This document shows, in pieces, positions 26,660 to 35,907 of a stretch of 64,000 nt of DNA (its first letter is position 1; every line of letters begins with the position of its first letter). The stretch is from an uncultured Sediminibacterium sp. (GTDB lineage: Bacteria; Bacteroidota; Bacteroidia; Chitinophagales; Chitinophagaceae). Both the position numbers and the translations under genes were made by a program. The stretch is from positions 1-64,000 of the forward strand of contig CALDSE010000029.1 in the NCBI GenBank assembly GCA_937911175.1, read 5' to 3'. The notes beneath the pieces were generated by a model. That model made no database searches, had not been told where the DNA came from, and was given only the letters and a program-made list of their open reading frames with translations.

Positions 26660-28019
26660 GTTAACCCCCTTTCTAGGTTTAGTTTGTTTTATCACCCCAA
26701 CTAAGGCTCAAATTAACTCCCCTTTTTCTAGGTATGGATTAGGCACTGAAATAGTGAATAATCAAAATGTAACTAGTCAGGCAATGGGCGGTTTTTCTGC
26801 GGCTTACACTGCTTCTATGAATGGCAGCTTTGGACAAAGCGTTAATTTCAATAACCCTGCTTCCTATGGTACTATTTATATGACCACTTTTGACTTAGGG
26901 TTGAACTTTAATAATAATAATTTAAGTAAGTTATCAAGCCCCACTGGCAAAGAAAAATCTACTTATTTAATTCCTAATTATATCTTAGTGGGTTTACCCA
27001 TGGACAAAAATAAAAAAACAGGAATGGCCTTTGGCCTAAGGCCTGTCACTCAAATTAATTACGCAGTTAACGAAACAAAAAAGATTTCTTCTGGCGATAC
27101 CATTTTCAATAATTATATTGGACAAGGTGGATTAAACCAGGTCTTTGTTGGTGTTGGTAAGTCTTGGAAATACTTTAGTATTGGAGCCAATACAGGCTTT
27201 AATTTAGGACGCAGGAAAATTGAAAATATAAAATCATTTAAAAACAGTACCGATTCTAATTATTTTTTCCAATCTACTTCTAATACCAATACTGTATTTA
27301 GTGGCGCTTTTTTTCAATGGGGTCTGTTAGGAGAATTTCCTATTTATAAAATTCAAAAAGGAAAAGGTGTTCAAAAAACAGAATACTCATTAAGTTATGG
27401 TGCTACAGGTACCTTGGACCAGACCATGAAAGGCAAACAAGATATGGTACGCTCTACTGGTAATTTTACAGCTTCCGCTTCTACTCCTTTAGATACTGCT
27501 ATTTCTCTTAAAAATATCAGAGGCAATGTGAAAATACCTGCCATGTATACCTTAGGCTTAGCCTTGCATAAAAAAGAATTTGATACAAGAGGAAGTTACG
27601 ATCAATGGGTATTGGGTGTAGAATACAATAGCGCCGCTTGGCAGGACAAGTATAGCTTCTATGGACAAAAAGATGTACTCTCTAATTCTTGGATGCTTCG
27701 TTTAGGGGCACAGTTTTGTCCTAATGCTTTTAACTATGAAAGTTATTGGTCTACAGTTACTTATAGAGCAGGCTATTACACCGGAAAAGATTATATAAAC
27801 ATAGACAATAAGGGCTTGAAAATCTCTGCCTTGACTATGGGATTGGGGCTACCTATTAGAAAATATCGTTCATACGATTTACAATATACTTTACTAAATT
27901 TAGCATTGCAAGTAGGCCAAAGAGGTTCTGGTGTTAACGATTACAAAGAAAGCTTTGTACAATTTTCATTAGGTTATAGCTTGAGTGATGTTTGGTTTAA
28001 TAAACGCAAATATGATTAA
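26634..28019 (+). CDS. Outer-membrane protein linked to coaX-lptC operon
   Basis: A signal peptide (1-25, ITPTKAQ) is followed by INSPFSRYGLGTEI and many short amphipathic strands, typical of a large outer-membrane beta-barrel (FadL/OMP-like; 461 residues). The end is aromatic, with FSLGYSLSDVWFNKRKYD. It overlaps coaX by 26 bases and lptC by 8, so the three genes are translated from one transcript. The operon suggests envelope biogenesis, but the ligand is unknown. Confidence 0.75.
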   Translation: MLFAKKIIRLTPFLGLVCFITPTKAQINSPFSRYGLGTEIVNNQNVTSQAMGGFSAAYTASMNGSFGQSVNFNNPASYGTIYMTTFDLGLNFNNNNLSKLSSPTGKEKSTYLIPNYILVGLPMDKNKKTGMAFGLRPVTQINYAVNETKKISSGDTIFNNYIGQGGLNQVFVGVGKSWKYFSIGANTGFNLGRRKIENIKSFKNSTDSNYFFQSTSNTNTVFSGAFFQWGLLGEFPIYKIQKGKGVQKTEYSLSYGATGTLDQTMKGKQDMVRSTGNFTASASTPLDTAISLKNIRGNVKIPAMYTLGLALHKKEFDTRGSYDQWVLGVEYNSAAWQDKYSFYGQKDVLSNSWMLRLGAQFCPNAFNYESYWSTVTYRAGYYTGKDYINIDNKGLKISALTMGLGLPIRKYRSYDLQYTLLNLALQVGQRGSGVNDYKESFVQFSLGYSLSDVWFNKRKYD

Positions 28020-28605
28020 TAACTTATTATATAAAAATACTAAACTAGCAGTTGCTTTACTAAGTAGCTGCTTTTTTATGCTGGCCTGCGAAAATAATGT
28101 CAATGAAGTACAGGCATTAAGTGCACGTATTGGAGGTATTGATGTGGGCAAAGACGTTTCTATTTTTATTAGTACCGATGGAAAAATGACAGCCAAATTA
28201 ACGGCCCCATTAATGAAAAAGTATTTATTGGATAGTGGTAGGATGGTAGAATTTCCAAACACTATTAAAGTAGATTTTTATAAAGACAGCCTTCATATTG
28301 AAAGTAAGCTTAGCGCCGATTATGCCAATTATAAAGAGGAAGAGAATAAAGTATTTTTAAAAGACAATGTAATTGTATACAATGTGCTAGGCGATACTTT
28401 ATGGTGCAAGGAAATGATTTGGGATCAAGTGACCAATAAGTTCACCACTGATAAAGAAGTGATTGTAAAACAACATAACCCCATTGCTAAAATTTATGGT
28501 AAGGGTTTTGAAGCCAATCAAGATTTAAGTGATATTCATATTTTTAAACCGCAATCAAATAGTTTTGCCATACTATCCGATAGTACTGGCAACAATCCTA
28601 AATAA
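28012..28605 (+). CDS. lptC: LptC-like lipopolysaccharide export periplasmic protein
   Basis: Bridge protein that moves LPS from the LptBFG extractor to LptA. I start at ATG 28012, which gives a lipoprotein signal with FMLAC and Cys26, a Bacteroidota feature (E. coli LptC keeps a membrane anchor instead). The body shows the repeated LptC strands: ISTDGKMTAKLTAPLMKKY, DYANYKEEENKVFLKDNVIVYN, and YGKGFEANQDLSDIHIFKP. At 197 residues it is of ordinary length. Confidence 0.85.
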   Translation: MINNLLYKNTKLAVALLSSCFFMLACENNVNEVQALSARIGGIDVGKDVSIFISTDGKMTAKLTAPLMKKYLLDSGRMVEFPNTIKVDFYKDSLHIESKLSADYANYKEEENKVFLKDNVIVYNVLGDTLWCKEMIWDQVTNKFTTDKEVIVKQHNPIAKIYGKGFEANQDLSDIHIFKPQSNSFAILSDSTGNNPK

Positions 28606-28614
28606 ATTCATTGT

Positions 28615-29604
28615 ATGGAATACAGAAAAATGGGAAAGACTGGCTTACAACTAAGTACACTTAGTTTTGGAAGCTGGGTTACTTTTCACAAACAAATTAA
28701 CGACAGTATTGCCGATGAACTAATGGGCATTGCCTATGATGCAGGCGTTAATTTTTTTGACAATGCAGAAGTGTATGCAGCAGGAGAAAGTGAGAAAATG
28801 ATGGGGCGCGTGTTAAGCAATAAAAAATGGGATAGAACTTCAATTGTTTTATCTTCTAAGGCTTATTTTGGATGGAGAGGCAAAGCAAATAAACCCAATC
28901 AAACAGGACTTAGCAGAAAGCATTTAACCGAGGCCTGTCATGAAGCTTTAAAAAGATTAGAAACCGATTATCTAGACCTTTACTATTGTCATAGACCTGA
29001 CAAAACCACCCCTATTGAAGAAGTGGTGCAAACAATGAACACACTTATTCAACAAGGAAAAATTTTATACTGGGGTACTAGCGAGTGGAGCGGCGTTGAA
29101 ATTATGGAAGCCCACAGAGTAGCAGCTGCACAACATTTAATAGGACCCTCTGTTGAACAACCTCAATACAATTTATTTGAGCGTGCAAAAATGGAGAATG
29201 AATACCTTGAAATTTTTAAGAACGTAGGAATGGGTACAACCATCTGGAGCCCTTTAGCAGCAGGCCTTTTAACAGGAAAATACAACGATGGTATACCAGA
29301 GGGTTCTCGTTTTCAATTAGAAGGTTTTGAATGGTTAAGAGACCGTTGGTTAATGCAAGACAGGATTAAAAAAGTACAATTACTAGGGGCCATGGCAAAG
29401 GCCTTAAAAGTAAGTACCGCTTCTTTAAGCATTGCTTGGTGTATCAAAAACCCAAATGTAAGTACTGCTATTTTAGGCGCTACGAACAAAGCACAATTAG
29501 TAGATAATTTAACAGCCATTGATACGGCCGCCTTATTAACGGCAGAGATGATGGAACAAATTGAAAATATTGTTGAAACAAAACCAAAATTACCTGAGTG
29601 GTAA
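28615..29604 (+). CDS. Aldo/keto reductase (Kv-beta-like)
   Basis: NADPH-dependent carbonyl reductase, 329 residues, TIM barrel. The N-terminal YRKMGKTGLQLSTLSFGSWVTF and the catalytic Asp49 and Tyr54 (FFDNAEVYAAGE) are intact, followed by the active-site Lys in LSSKAYFGW and His in YYCHRPD. The C-terminal part contains SIAWCIKNPNVSTAILGATNKAQL for cofactor phosphate binding. It belongs to the voltage-gated-channel beta-subunit-like branch. Substrate unknown. It follows lptC by 9 bases. Confidence 0.92.
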   Translation: MEYRKMGKTGLQLSTLSFGSWVTFHKQINDSIADELMGIAYDAGVNFFDNAEVYAAGESEKMMGRVLSNKKWDRTSIVLSSKAYFGWRGKANKPNQTGLSRKHLTEACHEALKRLETDYLDLYYCHRPDKTTPIEEVVQTMNTLIQQGKILYWGTSEWSGVEIMEAHRVAAAQHLIGPSVEQPQYNLFERAKMENEYLEIFKNVGMGTTIWSPLAAGLLTGKYNDGIPEGSRFQLEGFEWLRDRWLMQDRIKKVQLLGAMAKALKVSTASLSIAWCIKNPNVSTAILGATNKAQLVDNLTAIDTAALLTAEMMEQIENIVETKPKLPEW

Positions 29605-29636
29605 TGACTAATTTTGAAATTGAATAAACCATTTAT

Positions 29637-30872
29637 ATGCTTTTCGCAATAGTTGCTTCTATTATTTTGATTGGCTTTTTCTCAGGCTACGAAATTGGCT
29701 TTGTGAGTGCCAACAGGTTAAGCCTAGAGCTTAAAAAAAAGCAGGGCCATAGGTCAGGAAAAATTATTGCGAATTTCTTAGAAACACCTACCCAATTTAT
29801 TGGTACTTGTTTAATTGGTTTAAATATTTCCTTGGTGGTCTTTGGCATTCAATTCGAAGGCTTATTAGATAAATATATTTGGGAGAGATGGGAACTAGGC
29901 CCCTACTCCATTTTACTAGGCAATACTATTTTATCTACTTTAGTGATATTACTTATAGGTGAGCTTGTACCCAAGGCTATATTTAAAGCCAGGGCGGCGA
30001 GCATGATTACGCTGTTCGCCCCTTTGGCACAATTTTTTCATTTATTGTTTAGGCCCATCACTATATTACTGGTGAACCTAGCGCAGTTTGTATTGAAATA
30101 TTTATTTCAAATGCGCATCATTCATAAAAAGGAAGGCTTCACTAAAGTGGATCTAGCACATTTTGTACAACAAACAAAGCAATCAAAAGAACAACAAGAT
30201 TTAAATACCGATTTATTTGAAAATGCATTAAGCTTACCCGATATAAAAATTAGAGAGTGCTTAGTGCCTAGAACAGAAATTGTGGGTGTGGATCTTAGTA
30301 CTTCTATTCAAAGCCTAAGTGAGGTCTTTATTGAAACTAAATTAAGTAAGCTCATTGTTTATGATGAAACCCTCGATGTAATTGTGGGTTATGTGCATCA
30401 ATTAGATTTATTTAAAAAGCCTACTCATATTGCTTCCATTTTGCACTCTATTCCACTTGTTACAGAGAGTATGAATGCAGCAGACCTTATCAGTTTGTTT
30501 TCTAAAAAAAGAAAAAGCATTGCTTGGGTGGTAGATGAATTTGGAGGCACTGCTGGTATTGTTACCATGGAAGATGTACTTGAAGAAATTTTTGGAGAAA
30601 TTGAGGATGAATATGATGAGCAGGATTTGATTGAAAAAAAGCTTTCAGATACGGAGTATATATTTAGTGGGCGCCTAGAGCTTGACTACTTATATGAAAA
30701 ATATGGAATAGATTTTTCTGCAGACAGCTCTGAAACCCTCAGTGGCTATTTAATTCAATACCACGAGTCCATTCCTAAAATGCGCGCAATTATCCATTTG
30801 CCTCATTTTGACGCTGAAATATTGGCCGTAAGTGATACCCGAATTGAAAAGGCAAAAATTAAAATCCGCTAG
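29637..30872 (+). CDS. CNNM/CBS-domain transporter-like protein (hemolysin-C/CorC family)
   Basis: 411 residues. The N-terminal CNNM domain (about 1-150, four hydrophobic segments with FFSGYEIGFVSANRLSLEL) is followed by tandem CBS domains (about 200-320; RECLVPRTEIVGVD and VVDEFGGTAGIVTMEDVLEEIFGEIEDEYD) and a C-terminal CorC/HlyC domain. Such proteins transport or regulate Mg2+ and related ions. The gliding protein GldE is a related Bacteroidota member, but I see no reason to call this one GldE. It follows the reductase gene after 32 bases. Confidence 0.85.
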   Translation: MLFAIVASIILIGFFSGYEIGFVSANRLSLELKKKQGHRSGKIIANFLETPTQFIGTCLIGLNISLVVFGIQFEGLLDKYIWERWELGPYSILLGNTILSTLVILLIGELVPKAIFKARAASMITLFAPLAQFFHLLFRPITILLVNLAQFVLKYLFQMRIIHKKEGFTKVDLAHFVQQTKQSKEQQDLNTDLFENALSLPDIKIRECLVPRTEIVGVDLSTSIQSLSEVFIETKLSKLIVYDETLDVIVGYVHQLDLFKKPTHIASILHSIPLVTESMNAADLISLFSKKRKSIAWVVDEFGGTAGIVTMEDVLEEIFGEIEDEYDEQDLIEKKLSDTEYIFSGRLELDYLYEKYGIDFSADSSETLSGYLIQYHESIPKMRAIIHLPHFDAEILAVSDTRIEKAKIKIR

Positions 30873-30943
30873 TCCTTTTTTTGATTTTTGGACCCCCTTT
30901 TTCCACCAGAACCCTTAACTTTAGCCCTCATTGAAAATGTATT

Positions 30944-31798
30944 ATGGCACTATTTGACCGATTTAAAAAAACAGATGAATCAGAGATGTCTTTCATCGAT
31001 CATTTGGAAGTATTAAGGGGTACGATTGTGCGTTCATTAAGCGCTGTATTAATTACTTCTCTTGTCATATTCCTTTATCGTGATTGGGTTATGGACAATG
31101 TAATCACGGGTCCACTGAATTCAGATTTCATTACTTATAAAGTATTCTGTGATTTAAGTCATTGGTTACATTTAGGAGATGCACTTTGTATGCCTCCTGT
31201 GAAAGTATCTTTACAAAGCACCACTTTCGGTGGCCAATTTTTAAGCAGTATTAGTATGGCCTTTGTGGGTGGTTTAATTATAGCCTTCCCTTTTATATTT
31301 TATCAAATATGGTCATTCATAAAACCTGCATTAAAAGAAAAAGAAGTTAAGAATACAAGATTCATGATTTTTTGGGTTTCTTTATTTTTCTTCATGGGTT
31401 CCGCTTTTGGATTCTTTGTACTAGGTCCCTTTACTTTTAATTTTTTAGCAGGCTTTCAGTTGGGTTCAAAAGGAGCCATCACCACTATTCCAACCTTTGC
31501 CGATTACTTAGATAATTTAACCAACTTAATATTAGGTTGTGGTATTGCCTTTGAATTACCTGTCATCGTATTTTTATTAACCAAAATTGGTTTAATCACG
31601 CCTAAGTTTTTAAGTACTACGCGTAAATATGCAGCGGTTATTATTTTATTGGTGGCTGCCTTTATTACACCAAGCCCAGACTGGTATAGTCAATTAATTG
31701 TTTTTATTCCTTTATATACTTTGTTTGAATTCAGCATCTTCGTTTCAAGATGGGCACATAAGTCTGTTAAAAAAGCAGAAGACGAGGAGTGGGATTAA
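30944..31798 (+). CDS. tatC: Sec-independent protein translocase TatC
   Basis: The core signal-peptide receptor of the twin-arginine translocase in the inner membrane. The N-terminal SFIDHLEVLRGTIVRSL carries the conserved cytosolic motif, then the QIWSFIKPALKEKEVK loop and the FELPVIVFLL region lead to six membrane spans. 284 residues. tatA is not nearby. Several proteins elsewhere in the window (45686, 52351, 53023, 55671) carry twin-arginine signals that could use it. Confidence 0.95.
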   Translation: MALFDRFKKTDESEMSFIDHLEVLRGTIVRSLSAVLITSLVIFLYRDWVMDNVITGPLNSDFITYKVFCDLSHWLHLGDALCMPPVKVSLQSTTFGGQFLSSISMAFVGGLIIAFPFIFYQIWSFIKPALKEKEVKNTRFMIFWVSLFFFMGSAFGFFVLGPFTFNFLAGFQLGSKGAITTIPTFADYLDNLTNLILGCGIAFELPVIVFLLTKIGLITPKFLSTTRKYAAVIILLVAAFITPSPDWYSQLIVFIPLYTLFEFSIFVSRWAHKSVKKAEDEEWD

Positions 31799-31869
31799 GA
31801 TAAAGGCTGTTTAAAAAATAGATAAGACTAAAATATTTATAATAAATTTTTATCCATAAAATTAAAAAT

Positions 31870-32322
31870 ATGAATTTCGTATTTGATGCTACCAAACCTA
31901 TTGCATTAGGCGCCGACCACGCTGGTGTCGATTTTAAAAATACCATCAATGCTTGGTTGCAAGAAAAAGGATATACCACCAAGGACTTTGGTACTTATAC
32001 TACCGATTCTGTCGACTACCCCGACTTCGCTCATCCCACAGCTACTAGTGTTGAAACAGGAGAAGCTGCTTTTGGTATTCTATTTTGTGGTAGCGCCAAT
32101 GGTGTAGCCATGACAGCCAATAAGCATGCAGGTATTAGAGCGGGTTTATGTTGGCAAACCGATGTTGCCGAATTAACCCGTTTACACAATGATGCGAATA
32201 TGATTTGTATTCCTGCACGTTATGTAAGTATTGAGCTTGCTAAAGAAATGATAGAAAAATTTATGAGTACTGCCTTCGAAGGGGGAAGACATCAAAATAG
32301 AGTTCAAAAAATTTCATGTTAA
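31870..32322 (+). CDS. rpiB: Ribose 5-phosphate isomerase B
   Basis: Interconverts ribose 5-phosphate and ribulose 5-phosphate. IALGADHAGVDFKNTIN and the active-site LFCGSANGVAMTANKHAGIRAG with the catalytic Cys are intact (the usual GTGxG motif reads GSANG here). 150 residues. It starts about 70 bases after tatC, and its 3' end is 18 bases before the M28 peptidase gene. Confidence 0.95.
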   Translation: MNFVFDATKPIALGADHAGVDFKNTINAWLQEKGYTTKDFGTYTTDSVDYPDFAHPTATSVETGEAAFGILFCGSANGVAMTANKHAGIRAGLCWQTDVAELTRLHNDANMICIPARYVSIELAKEMIEKFMSTAFEGGRHQNRVQKISC

Positions 32323-32340
32323 TAATTTAAAAATTAAAAA

Positions 32341-33795
32341 ATGCGTAAACTACTCGTTCTATTTTTAAGCTTTGTCACAGTTTTGGCTGTAGCACAAGGC
32401 ATTGATGCCAACACTGCAGCAAAAGCAATTACTGCAGCAGGATTAAAAGAGCACTTAAGTATTATTGCTAGTGCAGAAATGCAAGGAAGAGAAACAGGCA
32501 CGGAAGGTGAAAGAAAGGCAGCTGCTTATTTAACAAGCCAGTACAAAAAATTCAAATTAAAGCCAGGAAATAATGGCTCTTATTCATTGCCCTTCACTTT
32601 ATACCAAGACAAAGTGCTTAGCTCTACTTTAAAAGTAAATGGTGAACCCTATACTTTAGATAAAGACTATTGGGTGAACGCTTCTTCTGTACCTCAAAAA
32701 GCTTTGAATACCAATGCTATTATTTTTGTAGGCAATGATTTCAATGATAAATCAACAGCCGATGTAAAAGGAAAATTATTGGTCGCTACAGAAAGCAAGG
32801 AAAGAAGCATGTATAAAATAATGGCTGCTCAAAAATTAGGCGCCTTAGGAATCATTATCATTGCAAACAATAATCCAAGCTATCCAAGTAATTTAACAGG
32901 TAGATTAAGTTTAAAACCAAGTACTGCTAGCAAATTTGTAAGCATGACTGTTTCTAAAAGTTTAGGTAGTCGTTTATTAGGAGGTAGCAAAGATTTTTCA
33001 GACCAAGAATTAGCCGATGTACCTAAAGGTGTCTATACCACTACTATCGATTGGACTGCTGAACGCGGTAATGGCGAAGTACTTAGTGCCGATATATTGG
33101 CTGTATTACCTAGTAAAGAAAAGACAGACGAATACATGTTTATAACCAGCCACTACGATCATGAAGGCATCAAGAACGGAGTCATTTATTACGGTGCAGA
33201 TGATGATGGTTCTGGTACAGCAAGCGTAGTAGCTATTGCACAAGCATTTGCTGAAGCAAGTAAAAAAGGTTTTAGCCCTAAGCGTAATATTGTATTTATG
33301 AATGTATCTGGTGAAGAGAAAGGTTTATTAGGGTCTCAATATTATAGTGAGCACCCAGTGTATCCTTTAGAAAAAACATCTGTTGATTTAAATATTGATA
33401 TGGTGGGTAGAATTGATCCTACTTATAAGGGTGATTCTATGAACTATGTTTATGTAATCGGAGAAGATAAATTAAGCAGCGATTTGCAACCTATCACAGA
33501 TAAGGTGAATAAAAACTACAATATGGAATTGGATAGAAGATTCAACGATCCTAAAGATCCTAATCGTTTTTATTACAGAAGCGACCATTATAATTTTGCC
33601 GCAAAAGGTGTTCCCGTTATTTTCTATTTCAACGGAACACACGCAGACTACCATAAACCAACAGACACAGTGGAAAAAATTAATTTCGACTTAATGGAAA
33701 AAAGAGTTCGAATTATTTTTGAAACAGCTTGGGAAATGGCGATGAAAGAAGAAATGTTAAAAAGAGATTTGCCTTTGAATATGCCCGGTCGTTAG
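32341..33795 (+). CDS. Secreted M28-family metallopeptidase
   Basis: A zinc aminopeptidase-type enzyme. A signal peptide (1-19, LAVAQG) and a PA-like inserted segment (about 100-220) precede the M28 core with zinc ligands in ITSHYDHEG, GADDDGSGTASV, SGEEKGLLGS, IDMVGR and YRSDHYNF. 484 residues. It is probably periplasmic or outer-membrane associated, and its peptide or lipid-linked substrate is unknown. It ends in front of three successive terminators. Confidence 0.92.
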   Translation: MRKLLVLFLSFVTVLAVAQGIDANTAAKAITAAGLKEHLSIIASAEMQGRETGTEGERKAAAYLTSQYKKFKLKPGNNGSYSLPFTLYQDKVLSSTLKVNGEPYTLDKDYWVNASSVPQKALNTNAIIFVGNDFNDKSTADVKGKLLVATESKERSMYKIMAAQKLGALGIIIIANNNPSYPSNLTGRLSLKPSTASKFVSMTVSKSLGSRLLGGSKDFSDQELADVPKGVYTTTIDWTAERGNGEVLSADILAVLPSKEKTDEYMFITSHYDHEGIKNGVIYYGADDDGSGTASVVAIAQAFAEASKKGFSPKRNIVFMNVSGEEKGLLGSQYYSEHPVYPLEKTSVDLNIDMVGRIDPTYKGDSMNYVYVIGEDKLSSDLQPITDKVNKNYNMELDRRFNDPKDPNRFYYRSDHYNFAAKGVPVIFYFNGTHADYHKPTDTVEKINFDLMEKRVRIIFETAWEMAMKEEMLKRDLPLNMPGR

Positions 33796-33819
33796 ATTAA
33801 ATAATCATTCAAAATACTA

Positions 33820-33865
33820 ATTAAAATGGGTCTAATGAAAATCTAAGACCCATTTTAATTTTTTC
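33820..33865. terminator. Intrinsic terminator after the M28 peptidase gene
   Basis: A 14-bp perfect stem (33820-33833 pairing with 33846-33859) with a 12-base loop, then a T-run. Confidence 0.85.
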
Positions 33866-33879
33866 TCTAATGACTTTTT

Positions 33880-33915
33880 CAGCGCCCCCCATAAACGAGG
33901 GCGCTGATTTTTTTT
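33880..33915. terminator. Second GC-rich intrinsic terminator
   Basis: CAGCGCCC / GGGCGCTG (33880-33887 with 33899-33906), followed by a T8 run. No gene lies between it and the previous terminator, so it acts as a tandem backup or belongs to an unseen transcript. Confidence 0.8.
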
Positions 33916-33932
33916 ATAATACTAGTTGATTT

Positions 33933-34023
33933 ATTTAAATAGAAATGAGGAAATATAATTTTGAGTGAACTTTGAGCTATGCGATAGAGAACGAAAAATT
34001 ATATTTCGAATGAATATTTAAAT
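33933..34023. repeat. Long imperfect palindrome
   Basis: ATTTAAATA (33933-33941) mirrors TATTTAAAT (34015-34023), and GAAATATAATTTT (33950-33962) mirrors AAAATTATATTTC (33995-34007), with CTAT/ATAG at the centre. The arms span about 91 bases. No transposase or reading frame is within it. Confidence 0.75.
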
Positions 34024-34028
34024 AAAAT

Positions 34029-34060
34029 AAAAAAGCCCTTAGAAATCTAAGGGCTTTTTT
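34029..34060. terminator. Intrinsic terminator of the deoxyhypusine-synthase-like gene
   Basis: Stem AAAAAAGCCCTTAGA / TCTAAGGGCTTTTTT, bidirectional, directly downstream of the minus-strand gene ending at 34077. Confidence 0.9.
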
Positions 34061-34076
34061 ATTGGAAAAATCATTA

Positions 34077-35051
34077 CTACTGCCCTAAAATGTAGGCAAA
34101 AATCAACGGCACTACAATGGTAGCATCGCTTTCTACAATAAACTTAGGTGTATGAATATCTAATTTACCCCAGGTAATTTTTTCATTTGGAACCGCACCA
34201 GAGTATGATCCGTAAGAAGTGGTGCTATCGCTAATTTGACAGAAGTAACTCCAGAAAGGCACATCATGCCATTCTAAGTCTTGGTACATCATGGGTACTA
34301 CGCAAATAGGGAAATCACCGGCGATACCCCCACCCACTTGGAAAAATCCAACACCCTTTCCACCACTATTGGCACGGTACCATTCTGTTAGTTGTACCAT
34401 ATATTCAATACCGTTTTTAACTGTACTTGCTTTTAGTTCATTTTTGATCACATAGCTAGCAAATATATTTCCAGTGGTGCTGTCCTCCCAACCTGGAACG
34501 ACAATAGGAATGTTCTTTTTAGCCGCAGCAACTACCCAACTATCTTTAGGATCAATCTCATAATATTGTTCTAACTCACCACTTAAAATAACTTGATACA
34601 TAAATTCATGTGGGAAATAACGCTCCCCTTTTGCTTCTGCTTCTTTCCAGAACTTAACAATATGTTTTTGTAATCTTCTAAAGGCTTCCTCTTCTGGAAT
34701 ACAAGTATCTGTTACACGATTATAATGGTTCTCTAATAAATCCCACTCGTCCTGTGGTGTTAAGTCGCGGTAATTAGGAACACGCTTATAATGACTATGT
34801 GCAACCAAGTTCATTACATCTTCTTCAAGGTTGGCTCCGGTACAACTAATAATAGCAATTTTATCTTGACGGATCATTTCAGCCAAGCTAATACCTAATT
34901 CAGCGGTACTCATGGCACCTGCTAAACTTACCAGCATTTTACCCCCTTCTAAAAGGTGGGTTTCATAGCCTTTAGCAGCGTCTACCAAGGCAGCAGCATT
35001 AAAATGTCTATAATGGTGTTCTACAAACTTTGAAATTGGACCTTTGCTCAT
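34077..35051 (-). CDS. Deoxyhypusine-synthase-family protein (bacterial)
   Basis: Eukaryotic DHS makes deoxyhypusine on eIF5A from spermidine; bacterial homologues include homospermidine synthases and proteins of unknown function. The conserved NAD/active-site features are present: VSLAGAMSTAELGISLAEMI, ISCTGANLEEDVMNL, FQVGGGIAGDFPI and the catalytic Lys296 in PNEKITWGKL. 324 residues. Which polyamine-type reaction it performs is not clear from sequence. A terminator follows. The gene is divergent from SdpI. Confidence 0.85.
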   Translation of the reverse strand: MSKGPISKFVEHHYRHFNAAALVDAAKGYETHLLEGGKMLVSLAGAMSTAELGISLAEMIRQDKIAIISCTGANLEEDVMNLVAHSHYKRVPNYRDLTPQDEWDLLENHYNRVTDTCIPEEEAFRRLQKHIVKFWKEAEAKGERYFPHEFMYQVILSGELEQYYEIDPKDSWVVAAAKKNIPIVVPGWEDSTTGNIFASYVIKNELKASTVKNGIEYMVQLTEWYRANSGGKGVGFFQVGGGIAGDFPICVVPMMYQDLEWHDVPFWSYFCQISDSTTSYGSYSGAVPNEKITWGKLDIHTPKFIVESDATIVVPLIFAYILGQ

Positions 35052-35101
35052 TTTTTTCGATTTGAAGCAAAAGTAAATTTTTTTGTGGACATAGCGTATT
35101 A

Positions 35102-35131
35102 TTGATTAAAAGCGAATAAATAGTAACTTTA
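35102..35131 (+). promoter_or_regulatory. Promoter-like element for SdpI
   Basis: TTG (35102-35104), a 19-base spacer and TAACTTTA (35124-35131), one base from TAnnTTTG. The ATG is 17 bases on. Confidence 0.35.
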
Positions 35132-35148
35132 AGCCTAAACTGGGCTTT

Positions 35149-35811
35149 ATGAATAATAAAAAAATGGTACTCTTTTATGTACTCCTTTTAATAGGGATCC
35201 CATTTATATATGCCGCCTATTTATACCCTAGTTTACCTGAAATTATCCCTACCCATTTTAATATTAAGGGCGAGGCGGATGGTTTTGGCGGTAAGGATAG
35301 TATTTATTTAGGGCCTAGTATCATGGGGATGGCTAGTTTATTTACGTATTTATTTTTGACCTATATAAAAAAAATTGATCCCAAAAGAAGTGAGCAAATG
35401 GAAGATGGCTTATTTCAAAAGTTTGGATTTTTCACCGTTTTATTTTTAACTGCATTAAGCATGGTTATTTTATACGCTACCACTCACCAAGGTATTTCTA
35501 TAGAAAAATTATTGTTCCCCCTGATGGGATTGGCTTTTGCTGGTATGGGTTTATATATCGCCAAATTAAAACAAAACTATTTTGCAGGCTTTAAACTACC
35601 CTGGACTTTAGACAATGTAGATAATTGGAATGCCACGCATAAAATAGCAGGTAAGGTATGGTTATACGGAGGTATAATTCAATTTTTTGCAGGTTTGGCC
35701 TTTAGTTCAGTCGCTTCTTTTGTTATATTTTTTATAGCTATGGTTGTAATGGTATTAGTACCTACAATCTATTCTTATAGAATGTTTAAAAATGGAAATA
35801 AGGTTTCCTAA
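35149..35811 (+). CDS. SdpI/DUF1648-family membrane protein
   Basis: A 220-residue inner-membrane protein with about six hydrophobic segments. The DUF1648 opening is plain: YLYPSLPEIIPTHFNIKGEADGFGGKD. The later LPWTLDNVDNWNATHKIAGKVWLYGG is the SdpI signature. The B. subtilis homologue gives immunity to the SdpC toxin, but no toxin gene is adjacent here, so that role is not supported. It is a single gene between two AT-rich gaps. Confidence 0.82.
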   Translation: MNNKKMVLFYVLLLIGIPFIYAAYLYPSLPEIIPTHFNIKGEADGFGGKDSIYLGPSIMGMASLFTYLFLTYIKKIDPKRSEQMEDGLFQKFGFFTVLFLTALSMVILYATTHQGISIEKLLFPLMGLAFAGMGLYIAKLKQNYFAGFKLPWTLDNVDNWNATHKIAGKVWLYGGIIQFFAGLAFSSVASFVIFFIAMVVMVLVPTIYSYRMFKNGNKVS

Positions 35812-35907
35812 TAAATAATACTATTGAAATATATAGAATAGAATTAAATGAAATTGAAAATTATAAAATAATAAAATACTTTTAAAAAAACTTCTTAAAA
35901 ATTACAA

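Noticed and set aside
33933-34023. Insertion-sequence terminal inverted repeats
   Set aside because: There is no transposase frame inside and no flanking target duplication could be seen.
35149-35811. Bacteriocin immunity system suggested by SdpI
   Set aside because: No SdpC-like toxin or SdpAB gene is adjacent; the family has many unrelated members.
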